Below, in pieces: positions 9,919 through 18,055 of a stretch of 63,810 bases of DNA (its first letter is position 1; every line of letters begins with the position of its first letter). This DNA comes from Blastococcus sp. CT_GayMR19 (GTDB lineage Bacteria > Actinomycetota > Actinomycetes > Mycobacteriales > Geodermatophilaceae). The notes beneath the pieces are model-generated. The model searched no databases. It worked only from the letters and a program-made list of their open reading frames with translations, and was not told the origin of the DNA. The DNA is taken from the NCBI RefSeq assembly GCF_004570385.1, contig NZ_SPQL01000019.1, forward strand, positions 1-63,810. The letters run 5' to 3'. Both the position numbers and the translations under genes were made by a program.

Positions 9919-12300
9919 GTGCTCGACGTCGCCGCGCTGCCCGGCCTGACCCGCGCCGAGCGGGTGCAGGTGCTCGACGCGTGGCTCGGCAGGCTGCTCG
10001 ACGAGGCGGTCGCCGGCACGCCCCCGTCCCGGCAGCGCCGCGGCGCGCCCCCGCCGCGGACCGGCACCAGCGGCATCGCGCTCGTCGCCGTCGGCAGCCT
10101 CGGCCGCCGCGAGCTGCCCCCGTTCGGCGACCTCGACCTGGTCCTGGTGCACGACGGGCGGCCCGAGATCGCCTCCGTCGCCGACGCCCTCTGGTACCCG
10201 GTGTGGGACGCCGGCCTCCGGCTGGACCACTCCGTGCGCTCGATCCCCGAGGCCGTGGGCGTTGCCTCCACCGACGTCAAGGCGGGCCTGGGGCTCCTGG
10301 ACGCCCGGCTGGTCGCCGGCGATGCCGAGCTCGCCGCCCGGCTGCGGACGGCGACGCTGGCGAGCTGGCGGCAGTCCGCCTCCCGACTGCTGCCCCAGCT
10401 GCGCGACCTGCGCCGGGGACGGGCCCACCAGGTCGGCGAGGTCGCCTTCCTCCTGGAGCCCGACCTCAAGGAGGCCTACGGCGGCCTGCGCGAGGGCCAG
10501 GTGCTCCGCGCCGTCGCCGCCGCCCAGCTCGGCGACGAGCCCACCGCCGAGATCGAGGCCGCGTACGCCTTCCTGCTCGACGTCCGCGACGAGCTGCGGC
10601 GGCGCACCGGCCGCCCCGCCGACGTCCTCGTCCGTCAGGAGCAGCGCCCCGTCGCGGTCGCGCTCGGCCTCGCCGACGAGGACATCCTGCTGCGCGAGGT
10701 CAGCCTCGCCGGCCGCCGGCTCGCCTTCGTGGCCGACGAGACCTGGCGCCGGGTCGAGGCGGGCCTCGTGCGGCGGCCGCACGGCCGGTACCGCCGGGTG
10801 CGGCGCGAACCGCTGGCCGAGGGCGTCGTCCGGCAGGGGGACGAGGTCGTCCTCGCCCAGGGCGCCCGGCCGGCGGTCGATCCGGGGCTCCTGCTGCGCG
10901 CAGCGGCTGCCGCGGCCCGCGCCGACCTGCTGCTCTCGCCGTACACGCTCAAGGTGCTCGCGGTGCACAGCCCGCCGGTGCCCGAGCCGTGGCCGGCGGA
11001 GCTCCGCTGGTCCTTCCTCCGGCTCCTCGCCAGCGGTCGTGCGGCGGTCCCGATCCTCGAACAGCTGGACCAGGAGGGTCTCCTGGCGCGCCTGCTGCCG
11101 GAGTGGGACCGGGTCCGCTCCCTCCCGCAGCGCCACCCGTGGCACCGGTTCACCGTGGACCGGCACCTCGTGGAGGCGGCCGCGGCCGCCTCCGAGCTGA
11201 CCCACGACGTCGACCGTCCCGACCTGCTGCTGGTCGCCGCGCTGCTGCACGACATCGGCAAGGGCTGGCCCGGCGACCACAGCGTCGTGGGCGAGCCGAT
11301 CGCGGCGGAGATGGCCACGCGGATGGGGTTCTCCCCGCCCGACGTCGCGGTCCTCCGCGTCCTGGTCCGCCATCACCTGCTGCTGCCGGCCACCGCCACC
11401 CGGCGGGACATCGACGACCCCGCGACGATCGACCGCGTGGCCGCCACCATCGACCACGACCCCGCGGTGCTCCAGCTGCTGCACGCCCTCGCCCAGGCCG
11501 ACGGAGCCGCCACGAGCGCGTCGGCGTGGTCCCCCTGGAAGGCGCATCTGGTCGCCGCCCTGGTCGCCCGCGTCCAGGCGAAGCTGGGGTCCGTGGCCGG
11601 GGCACCGGAGCCGGTGCTGCATCCGACGGAGCCCCAGGTGACCGCCCGGCCCCTCGACATCCCCGGGGCGGGCGGCGCGGTCACCGTCGGGATCGAGGAC
11701 GTCGCCGACGGACAGCAGGTGACCATCGGTGCACCCGACCGGTCGGGCCTGCTCAGCACGTGCGCCGGCGTGCTCGCCCTCAACCAGCTCGACGTCCGCG
11801 CCGCGCGGATCGCCGTCGAGGCGGGGTACGCGACGGCCGTCTTCGCCGTGCGCCCCCGGTTCGGTCGCGCGCCCGTGCCGGAGATCCTCGCCGACGGCGT
11901 CCGCGCCGCGCTGGAGGGCACCCTGCCCCTGGCCGAACGCCTGCGGCAGCGGGAGGCGGACTACCGGCAGACGGGCGGCCGGTCGGCGCCGCCGCGCATC
12001 TCCTGGCACAACGGGGAGGTCAGCGGGGCCGCGAACGGCATCGTCGAGGTGCGGGCCGGGGACCGGGCCGGGCTGCTCTACCGGCTCACGGCGGCGATCA
12101 CGGGGGAGGGGCTCGACGTCACCTCGGCCCGGATCGAGACCCTGGGGGCGGATGCCGTCGACAGCTTCTACGTCCGCAACCCGTCCGGCACACCCGTGGA
12201 CGCCGAGCAGCGCCGACGGGTCGACGAGGCGCTGGTGACCGCCACCGGAGGCGCGGTGCACGACGTCCTCGCCGGCGGGACGACCGACACGCCGGGCTGA
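9919..12300 (+). CDS. glnD: PII nucleotidylyltransferase GlnD
   Basis: 793 aa. Nucleotidyltransferase domain with GSLGRRELPPFGDLDL near residue 58 (GlnD-type metal Asp pair), then the GlnD linker, an HD phosphohydrolase domain with ALLHDIGKG near 440, and two C-terminal ACT domains (VTIGAPDRSGLLSTCAGVL near 607, VRAGDRAGLLYRLTAAI near 713) that sense glutamine. It modifies and de-modifies PII; in actinobacteria the modification is usually adenylylation. Somewhat shorter than the enterobacterial enzyme, as normal here. GTG start has GAGGGGGA a few bases upstream. Confidence 0.94.
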   Translation: MLDVAALPGLTRAERVQVLDAWLGRLLDEAVAGTPPSRQRRGAPPPRTGTSGIALVAVGSLGRRELPPFGDLDLVLVHDGRPEIASVADALWYPVWDAGLRLDHSVRSIPEAVGVASTDVKAGLGLLDARLVAGDAELAARLRTATLASWRQSASRLLPQLRDLRRGRAHQVGEVAFLLEPDLKEAYGGLREGQVLRAVAAAQLGDEPTAEIEAAYAFLLDVRDELRRRTGRPADVLVRQEQRPVAVALGLADEDILLREVSLAGRRLAFVADETWRRVEAGLVRRPHGRYRRVRREPLAEGVVRQGDEVVLAQGARPAVDPGLLLRAAAAAARADLLLSPYTLKVLAVHSPPVPEPWPAELRWSFLRLLASGRAAVPILEQLDQEGLLARLLPEWDRVRSLPQRHPWHRFTVDRHLVEAAAAASELTHDVDRPDLLLVAALLHDIGKGWPGDHSVVGEPIAAEMATRMGFSPPDVAVLRVLVRHHLLLPATATRRDIDDPATIDRVAATIDHDPAVLQLLHALAQADGAATSASAWSPWKAHLVAALVARVQAKLGSVAGAPEPVLHPTEPQVTARPLDIPGAGGAVTVGIEDVADGQQVTIGAPDRSGLLSTCAGVLALNQLDVRAARIAVEAGYATAVFAVRPRFGRAPVPEILADGVRAALEGTLPLAERLRQREADYRQTGGRSAPPRISWHNGEVSGAANGIVEVRAGDRAGLLYRLTAAITGEGLDVTSARIETLGADAVDSFYVRNPSGTPVDAEQRRRVDEALVTATGGAVHDVLAGGTTDTPG

Positions 12301-12380
12301 ACTCCCCGGAACTGTCGTACGTACGTGCGACCGTCGAGACAGATCGGGACGGAACGGTCCCGCAGTCGAGAGGAGCGTCC

Positions 12381-12572
12381 ATGGACAGCCGGCTGTGGCC
12401 CTGCCCGCCCTGTGGCGAGATCCGCGAGTTCATCCAGCCGACGTGCCTCGACGGGCACACCGACGACGGCGGCGAGTGTCCCGAGTGGGCGTGCGTCGAC
12501 TGCGGCTCCGCCGTCGTGTTCGGGGACGTCGGCGTGGTCGCCGGCGTCCTGCGCCTGCGACAGGCCGCCTGA
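12381..12572 (+). CDS. Small Cys-rich (zinc-ribbon-like) protein
   Basis: 63 aa. Cysteines at 8, 11, 22, 33, 38 and 41 with His26 give CPPC and CVDC knuckles spaced like a zinc ribbon. I do not recognise a named family. The ATG is preceded by AGAGGAG at 12369-12375, six bases away, so it is well set up for translation. It lies between glnD and ffh, on the same strand. A regulatory or RNA-binding role is only a guess; a TACCCT hexamer right after it probably starts a separate ffh transcript. Confidence 0.7.
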   Translation: MDSRLWPCPPCGEIREFIQPTCLDGHTDDGGECPEWACVDCGSAVVFGDVGVVAGVLRLRQAA

Positions 12573-12580
12573 GCGGTCGA

Positions 12581-12586
12581 TACCCT
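12581..12586 (+). promoter_or_regulatory. Candidate -10 element for ffh
   Basis: TACCCT fits the actinobacterial TANNNT -10 consensus and lies 51 bases before the ffh start. No convincing -35 seen. Confidence 0.4.
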
Positions 12587-12637
12587 CGGGTCGGACGGCG
12601 CGACGTGTTTCGCGCCCGTGACTGCTGAGGACGTGCT

Positions 12638-14209
12638 GTGTTCGAGACCCTCTCCGACCGACTGGACAAGGTCTTCGCCGGCCTGCGTGGCAAGGGCCGG
12701 CTCACCGAGGCCGACATCGACGCCACCGCGCGCGAGATCCGCATCGCGCTGCTCGAGGCGGACGTCGCGCTGCCGGTGGTCCGCGCGTTCATCGCGTCGG
12801 TAAAGGAGCGCGCGACCGGCGCCGAGGTGTCCGCTGCGCTGAACCCGGCGCAGCAGGTCATCAAGATCGTCAACGAGGAGCTCATCGGCATCCTCGGCGG
12901 GGAGACCCGCCGGATCCGGCTGGCCAAGACCTCGCCGACGGTGATCATGCTGGCCGGCCTCCAGGGCTCCGGTAAGACGACCCTGGCCGGCAAGCTCGGC
13001 CGCTGGCTCAAGAGCCAGGGCCACACCCCGCTCCTGGTCGCCGCCGACCTCCAGCGCCCCAACGCGGTCAACCAGCTGTCGATCGTCGCCGGCCAGGCCG
13101 GGGTCGACGTCTTCGCCCCCCAGCCGGGCAACGGGGTGGGCGACCCGGTGGAGGTCGCCCGGGAGTCCATCGAGCACGCCCGGCGCACGATGCACGACGT
13201 CGTGGTCGTCGACACCGCCGGCCGCCTCGGCATCGACGCCGAGCTCATGGCCCAGGCCGCCGCCATCCGCGACGCCGTCCAGCCCGACGAGACGCTGTTC
13301 GTGGTCGACGCCATGATCGGCCAGGACGCGGTCACCACCGCGACGGCGTTCCAGGAGGGCGTCGGGTTCACCGGCGTCGTCCTGACCAAGCTCGACGGCG
13401 ACGCCCGCGGTGGTGCCGCACTGTCCGTCCGGCACGTCACCGGCCAGCCGATCATGTTCGCCTCCACGGGCGAGAAGCTGGCCGACTTCGACGTCTTCCA
13501 CCCCGAGCGGATGGCCTCCCGGATCCTCGGGATGGGCGACGTCCTCACGCTCATCGAGCAGGCCGAGCAGCACTTCGACGCCGACCAGGCCGAGAAGATG
13601 GCCGGCAAGCTCGCCTCCCGCGAGGGCTTCACCCTCGAGGACTTCCTCGAGCAGATGATGTCCATCCGCAAGATGGGCCCCATCGCCAACCTGCTCGGCA
13701 TGCTGCCCGGCGCCGGTGCGATGAAGGAGCAGCTCAAGCAGATCGACGACCGCGACCTGGACCGCACCGCGGCGATCATCCGGTCGATGACGCCGACCGA
13801 GCGGGTCACCCCGAAGATCATCAACGCGTCGCGGCGGGTCCGGATCGCGAACGGTTCCGGCGTCAGCGTCACCGACGTGAACCAGCTCCTGGAGCGCTTC
13901 ACCCAGGCCCAGAAGATGATGAGCCAGATGGCCGGCAGCATGGGGCTGCCCGGTATGGGCCCGATGTCGAAGAAGGCGCGCGGCCGTCAGATGCAGGCCC
14001 AGGCCAAGAAGGGCAAGAAGGGCAAGGGCGGCAAGGCCAAGGGCGGGCCGGCGCGGCGTCCCTTGGGCGCCCCAGGGCTCCCACCCGGCGCCGGCTTGCC
14101 CGGCGGCGGGCTGCCTGGCGGCATGCCGGGCCTCCCGCCCGGCCAGGGGCTGCCGGATCTCACGAAGCTCAATTTCGACCAGTTGAAGGACGAGCGGCCC
14201 GGCCGGTGA
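12638..14209 (+). CDS. ffh: Signal recognition particle protein Ffh
   Basis: 523-aa SRP54 GTPase; with 4.5S RNA it recognises signal sequences on nascent chains and delivers them to FtsY. NG domain: GLQGSGKTTLAGKL near residue 106, DTAGRLGIDAEL near 190, TKLDGDARGG near 250. The Met-rich M domain runs from about 330 to 440, including MMSIRKMGPI. The C-terminus is an unusually long Lys then Gly/Pro/Met-rich tail (about 450-523) ending in KLNFDQLKDERPGR. The stop overlaps the start of the amidohydrolase. Confidence 0.96.
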   Translation: MFETLSDRLDKVFAGLRGKGRLTEADIDATAREIRIALLEADVALPVVRAFIASVKERATGAEVSAALNPAQQVIKIVNEELIGILGGETRRIRLAKTSPTVIMLAGLQGSGKTTLAGKLGRWLKSQGHTPLLVAADLQRPNAVNQLSIVAGQAGVDVFAPQPGNGVGDPVEVARESIEHARRTMHDVVVVDTAGRLGIDAELMAQAAAIRDAVQPDETLFVVDAMIGQDAVTTATAFQEGVGFTGVVLTKLDGDARGGAALSVRHVTGQPIMFASTGEKLADFDVFHPERMASRILGMGDVLTLIEQAEQHFDADQAEKMAGKLASREGFTLEDFLEQMMSIRKMGPIANLLGMLPGAGAMKEQLKQIDDRDLDRTAAIIRSMTPTERVTPKIINASRRVRIANGSGVSVTDVNQLLERFTQAQKMMSQMAGSMGLPGMGPMSKKARGRQMQAQAKKGKKGKGGKAKGGPARRPLGAPGLPPGAGLPGGGLPGGMPGLPPGQGLPDLTKLNFDQLKDERPGR

Positions 14210-15288
14210 GCGCTCCGCTGCATCTGTCCGGGGTCGTCCTTCCGGAGGGGGAGCATCGCGACCTCTGGGTCCGGGACGGACGCTTCACGTTCGAGACGGT
14301 GCCGGGGGCCGAGACGGTGACCCGGGGCGGCTGGCTCGTCCCGGGGCTGGTCGACGCGCACTGCCACGTCGGCATCGCCACCGGCGGCACGCGCGTCCAG
14401 GACCTCGACGCGGCCCGCCAACAGGCACTGGCCGACCGGGCGGCCGGGGTACTCGCCCTGCGCGACTGCGGCTCGCCCGTCGACACCCGGGCGCTGGACG
14501 ACGAGCCCGACCTGCCCCGCATCCTCCGGGCCGGCCGGCACATCTCCGCGCCGCGCCGCTACATCCCCGGCCTGGCGGTCGAGGTCGAGCCGCCCGACCT
14601 GGTGGCCGAGGTCCGCACCCAGGCCCGCCGCGGCGACGGCTGGGTGAAGCTCATCGGTGACTGGATCGACCGGGACCTCGGCGACCTCGGCCCCCAGTGG
14701 CCGCGCGAGGCGCTGGCCGCGGCGATCACCGCCGCCCACGAGGAGGGCGCCCGGGTCACCGCCCACACGTTCGGCACCGACGCGCTCCCCGACCTCGTCG
14801 CGGCCGGCATCGACTGCATCGAGCACGGCACCGGCCTCACCGAGGACCTCATCGCGGAGATGGCCACCCGCGGCACGGCCGTCGTCCCGACGCTGGTGAA
14901 CGTGGCGAACTTCCCCGGCTTCGCGGCCGCGGGGGAGAAGAAGTTCCCGGGGTACGCGAGCACGATGCGGCGGCTGCACGCGAACTCCGGCGCCGTGGTC
15001 CGCGCGGCGTTCGACGCCGGGGTGCCGGTCTTCGCCGGCACCGACGCGGGCGGTGGCATCGCGCACGGTGTTCTCGCCGACGAGGTCCGGGCGCTGCACG
15101 GGGCCGGGCTGCCAGCCGAGGCGGCGCTGGCCGCGGCGTCCTGGTCCGCCCGCGCCTGGCTCGGGCTGACGTGCATCGAGGAGGGGGCATCCGCCGACCT
15201 CGTCGTCTACGACGCCGACCCGCGGACGGACCTCGACTCGCTACGGCGACCGCAACGGATGCTGCTCCGGGGCCGCGTCGTCGCCTGA
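14206..15288 (+). CDS. Amidohydrolase family protein
   Basis: 360-aa metal-dependent hydrolase with a TIM-barrel amidohydrolase signature: DAHCHVG near residue 50, carboxylatable Lys in WVKLIGDW near 147, metal His in TAHTFG near 186 and IEHGTG near 206, catalytic Asp in GTDAGGG near 280. Likely hydrolyses a cyclic amide, imidazolone or dipeptide-like substrate; the substrate is not evident. GTG start overlaps the ffh stop (GTGA). From memory M. tuberculosis also carries an amidohydrolase next to ffh, so the link is old. The 3' end overlaps the convergent kinase gene by 48 bases. Confidence 0.85.
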   Translation: MSAPLHLSGVVLPEGEHRDLWVRDGRFTFETVPGAETVTRGGWLVPGLVDAHCHVGIATGGTRVQDLDAARQQALADRAAGVLALRDCGSPVDTRALDDEPDLPRILRAGRHISAPRRYIPGLAVEVEPPDLVAEVRTQARRGDGWVKLIGDWIDRDLGDLGPQWPREALAAAITAAHEEGARVTAHTFGTDALPDLVAAGIDCIEHGTGLTEDLIAEMATRGTAVVPTLVNVANFPGFAAAGEKKFPGYASTMRRLHANSGAVVRAAFDAGVPVFAGTDAGGGIAHGVLADEVRALHGAGLPAEAALAAASWSARAWLGLTCIEEGASADLVVYDADPRTDLDSLRRPQRMLLRGRVVA

Positions 15289-16539
15289 GCCGGGCGCGCC
15301 CAGCGCGAGGACAACGGTCGAGCCGTCGTCCGAGGAGCCGAGCCGCAGGGTTCCGCCGGAGGACTCGGCGGTGCGGCGGGCGATGTCGAGACCCAGGCCG
15401 GTCGACCCGCCTCCGCTGCGTCCCCGTTCGACCGCGGTGTCCGGCATCCCGGGGCCCGCGTCCGACACGGTCACCTCGGCGCCACCCGCGGCCCGCGGTT
15501 GCACCGCCACGCGGAAGGCGGTCCCCTCCGGGGTGTGGGCGAAGACGTTGCCGAGCAGGGCGTCCACCGCCGCGCCGAGGTCCGATGCGGCGACGCGCAC
15601 CGGCAGCGGCACGGGGCTCAGCTCGACCGTGACGGCGCGGCGCTCCTCCTCGGCCAGCACCGACCAGAACCGCACCCGCCGCGCGACGACGTCCACCGCG
15701 TCGCAGCCGGCACCCAGTCCCTCGCGGACGGTCCGCCGGGCCTCGGAGATCACCTCGTCGATGCCCCGGCTCAGGGCGTCGACGTCCCCGAGCAGGCGGG
15801 TCCGGTCCTCGCCGGGCAGCGCCTCGACGTCCAGCCGGAGGGCGGTGAGGGGGGTCCTGAGCCGGTGGGCGAGGTCCGCGGCGGCCTCGCGCTCGGCGGT
15901 CAGGAGCTCGGCGATCCGGCCGGCCAGCGCGTTGACCGCGGTCGCGACCTCACGGACCTCCGCCGGGCCGGCAGGGGTGGCCCGCGCCGACAGGTCGCCG
16001 CTCCCGAGCCGGTGTGCGGTGGTCGCCAGGTCGGTGACCGGCCGCGTGAGCGAGCGCGCCAGCCGGTCGGCGACCAGCAGCGCCAGCAGCAGCAGGACGA
16101 CCCCCAGCCCACCGAGCACCAGCCAGGTCCGCGAGACCCCCGCGCGCAGCAGCTCGCGCGGGACGAACACCTCGATGACCGCGGTGCCGTCGGGGCGCCG
16201 CACCGGCTGCAGGAGGCGGGTCCCGGTTCCGCTCTCCACGACCGTCGGGGTCAGCGGGATGCTTCCGGCGTCGACCGAGCCGGGTTCGGTCAGCCACTCC
16301 CCGTCGGTCCACCGCACCGCGACGATCCGGCCGCCGTCGACGGAGGCCGCCAGTCCGGCGGCGACCTCCTCGGGCGGGTCGAGCCCGACCGACGGGATCA
16401 GCACCTGCAGCTGGGCCTGGGCGGCGTCCATGGCGCGGGCCTCGGCCACCCTCGCGACCAGGGAGGCCGCCGGCAGCAGGAACGCGAGCAGGACGATCGA
16501 CGTCGTCGCCGCGACCAGCAGCGTGATCTGGCGCCTCAC
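15241..16539 (-). CDS. Sensor histidine kinase (OmpR-system partner)
   Basis: 432 aa. Transmembrane segment about 8-30, extracytoplasmic sensor of about 100 residues, second segment about 135-157, HAMP linker, then the HisKA box DLAHRLRTPLTALRLD with the phospho-His, N-box LLGNVFAHTPEG, G1 DAGPGMPD and G2 GSTGLGLDIARR. The GTG start overlaps the response-regulator stop (GTGA), so the pair is co-translated. No known ligand. Its last 48 bases are antisense to the end of the amidohydrolase gene. Confidence 0.9.
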   Translation of the reverse strand: MRRQITLLVAATTSIVLLAFLLPAASLVARVAEARAMDAAQAQLQVLIPSVGLDPPEEVAAGLAASVDGGRIVAVRWTDGEWLTEPGSVDAGSIPLTPTVVESGTGTRLLQPVRRPDGTAVIEVFVPRELLRAGVSRTWLVLGGLGVVLLLLALLVADRLARSLTRPVTDLATTAHRLGSGDLSARATPAGPAEVREVATAVNALAGRIAELLTAEREAAADLAHRLRTPLTALRLDVEALPGEDRTRLLGDVDALSRGIDEVISEARRTVREGLGAGCDAVDVVARRVRFWSVLAEEERRAVTVELSPVPLPVRVAASDLGAAVDALLGNVFAHTPEGTAFRVAVQPRAAGGAEVTVSDAGPGMPDTAVERGRSGGGSTGLGLDIARRTAESSGGTLRLGSSDDGSTVVLALGAPGSGDDAAPEQHPLRSP

Positions 16540-17225
16540 GACTCGGGCTCGGCCAGCCGTACCCCGACACCGCGCACCGTCTGCAGCAGGCGCGGCTCGG
16601 CGGCGCTCTCCCCGAGCTTGCGGCGCAGCCACGAGAGATGGACGTCGACGGTCTTGTCCGATCCGCCGTAGGGCAGCTGCCACACCTCGGCGAGGAGCTC
16701 CCGCTTGGTCACGACGGTGCCGACCCGGGCGGCGAGATACGCCAGCAGGTCGAACTCCTTGGGGGAGAGGTCCACCGGCCGGCCGGCCTGCGTCACCCGG
16801 CGGCCCCGCGGATCGACCACCACGTCGGCGACGGTCACGGTGGCGCTCGCCGCATCGGCCGCGCCCGCCGCCCGCCGCAGCACGGCCCGGATGCGCGCCT
16901 CGAGCTGGCCGGCCTGGAACGGTTTGAGCACGTAGTCGTCGGCACCGGCGTCGAGGGCCTGCACGATGCTCTCGTCGTCGTCCCGCGCCGTGGCCACGAT
17001 GACCGGCACTGCGGAGACCGCGCGCAGCATGCGCAGCAGCTCCCGGCCGTCGAGGTCGGGCAGGCCCAGATCCAGGACGACGAGGTCCGGGCGCTCCTCC
17101 ACGGCCGATCGCAGCCCGGCCAGCGCCGTACCCGCCGAGCTGACCGCGTGACCCCGCTCGCGCAGCGCACGGATCAGGGCAGTGCGGATCCGCTCGTCGT
17201 CCTCCACCACCAGGAGCTGGGCCAC
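16536..17225 (-). CDS. OmpR/PhoB-family response regulator
   Basis: 229 aa. Receiver domain: acidic pair EDDER near residue 9, phospho-Asp in VVLDLGLPD near 52, Lys in VLKPFQAG near 102. C-terminal winged helix begins VVDPRGRRVTQAGRPVDLSPKEFDLL near 140 and ends in LRRKLGE and TVRGVGVRL. It probably controls the divergent secreted-protein gene and its own operon, with 22-bp-spaced repeats between them as candidate sites. TAGCGT lies six bases upstream of the GTG start, so the message may be leaderless. Confidence 0.92.
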   Translation of the reverse strand: MAQLLVVEDDERIRTALIRALRERGHAVSSAGTALAGLRSAVEERPDLVVLDLGLPDLDGRELLRMLRAVSAVPVIVATARDDDESIVQALDAGADDYVLKPFQAGQLEARIRAVLRRAAGAADAASATVTVADVVVDPRGRRVTQAGRPVDLSPKEFDLLAYLAARVGTVVTKRELLAEVWQLPYGGSDKTVDVHLSWLRRKLGESAAEPRLLQTVRGVGVRLAEPES

Positions 17226-17231
17226 GCGGCG

Positions 17232-17237
17232 ACGCTA
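17232..17237 (-). promoter_or_regulatory. -10 element of a leaderless transcript (response regulator)
   Basis: Reads TAGCGT on the minus strand, six bases before the GTG at 17225; fits TANNNT-N6-GTG. Confidence 0.5.
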
Positions 17238-17271
17238 ATGCCGCTCCGGACCCTCCCGGGGGATCCGGGCC

Positions 17272-17305
17272 GGGTCTTGACCCCTTCTTGGGGTGGTCTT
17301 AACCC
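17272..17305. promoter_or_regulatory. 22-bp-spaced direct repeats, candidate OmpR-type operator
   Basis: GGTCTTGACCC (17273-17283) and GGTCTTAACCC (17295-17305) differ at one base and start 22 bases apart, two helical turns, in the divergent interval between the response regulator and the secreted protein. The first copy sits in the near-palindrome GGGTC-TT-GACCC. Confidence 0.5.
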
Positions 17306-17327
17306 GTTCGGCTGCACCCTCCCTGGC

Positions 17328-17915
17328 ATGAATCGATCAGTAGCACTCGGAGCCGCCTGGTCCGCATCGGCGGTCGCCGCCGTCGGCCTGGGCTTCCTGG
17401 CCGTGTCCCTCGTGGACGCCTCCGCCACGCCGAGCACCTCGCCCGTGGCGGCGACGACCACCGCATCGACGACGCCCGAGGCGCCGTCCGGCACCTCCCC
17501 GTCCCCGGTCCTGGCCACCGGCGAGTACGCCACCGTCGCCGGCACCGTCTTCGCCGACTGCACCAGCGGATCCCCCGTCCTGGCCGGCGCACCCGCGGTG
17601 GGCTGGTGGGCCGACGACTCGAACCGGCCCGGCGAGTTCGAGTTCAAGAGCGGCAATCAGAAGCTCGAGGTGCACGTCTCCTGCGTGAGCGGCAGCCCGC
17701 AGTTCTTCGACGAGGGTCTCCGCACCGACGACAGCGGCGGCAGCGGCAGCAGCTCGCACTCGTCGTCGTCCTCGGCGGCCTCGAGCTCGTCGGCCGGGCA
17801 CTCCTCCGGGTACGACGACTCCTCCGGTCGCGACGGCGGCGGCCACGGCTCGGACGACTCCGGTGGTGACGACTCCTCCGGTCGCGGCGGCAGCGGGCAC
17901 GGCTCGGACGACTGA
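17328..17915 (+). CDS. Secreted protein with Ser/Gly/Asp/His-rich tail
   Basis: 195 aa. Residues 1-35 form a signal peptide or anchor (hydrophobic [15 protein letters not shown], then ASA), followed by a Thr/Pro/Ser linker, a small domain of about 70 residues with two Cys ([16 protein letters not shown]) that could be disulfide-linked, and a low-complexity tail rich in Ser, Gly, Asp and His. The small domain has the look of an actinobacterial secreted protein seen beside two-component systems; I cannot name it. The tail suggests a hydrated or metal-binding surface. Divergent from the response regulator, which probably controls it. Confidence 0.75.
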   Translation: MNRSVALGAAWSASAVAAVGLGFLAVSLVDASATPSTSPVAATTTASTTPEAPSGTSPSPVLATGEYATVAGTVFADCTSGSPVLAGAPAVGWWADDSNRPGEFEFKSGNQKLEVHVSCVSGSPQFFDEGLRTDDSGGSGSSSHSSSSSAASSSSAGHSSGYDDSSGRDGGGHGSDDSGGDDSSGRGGSGHGSDD

Positions 17916-17936
17916 GGAGATGCCCCCACTCCTGGC

Positions 17937-17955
17937 GACGCCCTGCGAGGGCGTC
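17937..17955 (+). terminator. Hairpin after the secreted-protein gene
   Basis: GACGCCC (17937-17943), five-base loop, GGGCGTC (17949-17955), 22 bases after the stop. No U tract, as is common in high-GC actinobacteria. Confidence 0.5.
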
Positions 17956-18035
17956 TCCGGGAGCGGGGGCCGAAGGCTCCCCGAGCGGGGGCGCGGACAC
18001 GCTCGTCGCAGCCGGGGGAGGGGCGCTGATCGCGG

Positions 18036-18055
18036 TGTCGGGCAGTAGCCCGACA
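18036..18055 (+). promoter_or_regulatory. Hairpin abutting the proS start
   Basis: TGTCGGGC, loop AGTA, GCCCGACA: an 8-bp perfect stem ending one base before the ATG at 18056. It could block initiation at that ATG or mark the real start as the downstream ATG at 18077. Confidence 0.4.
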
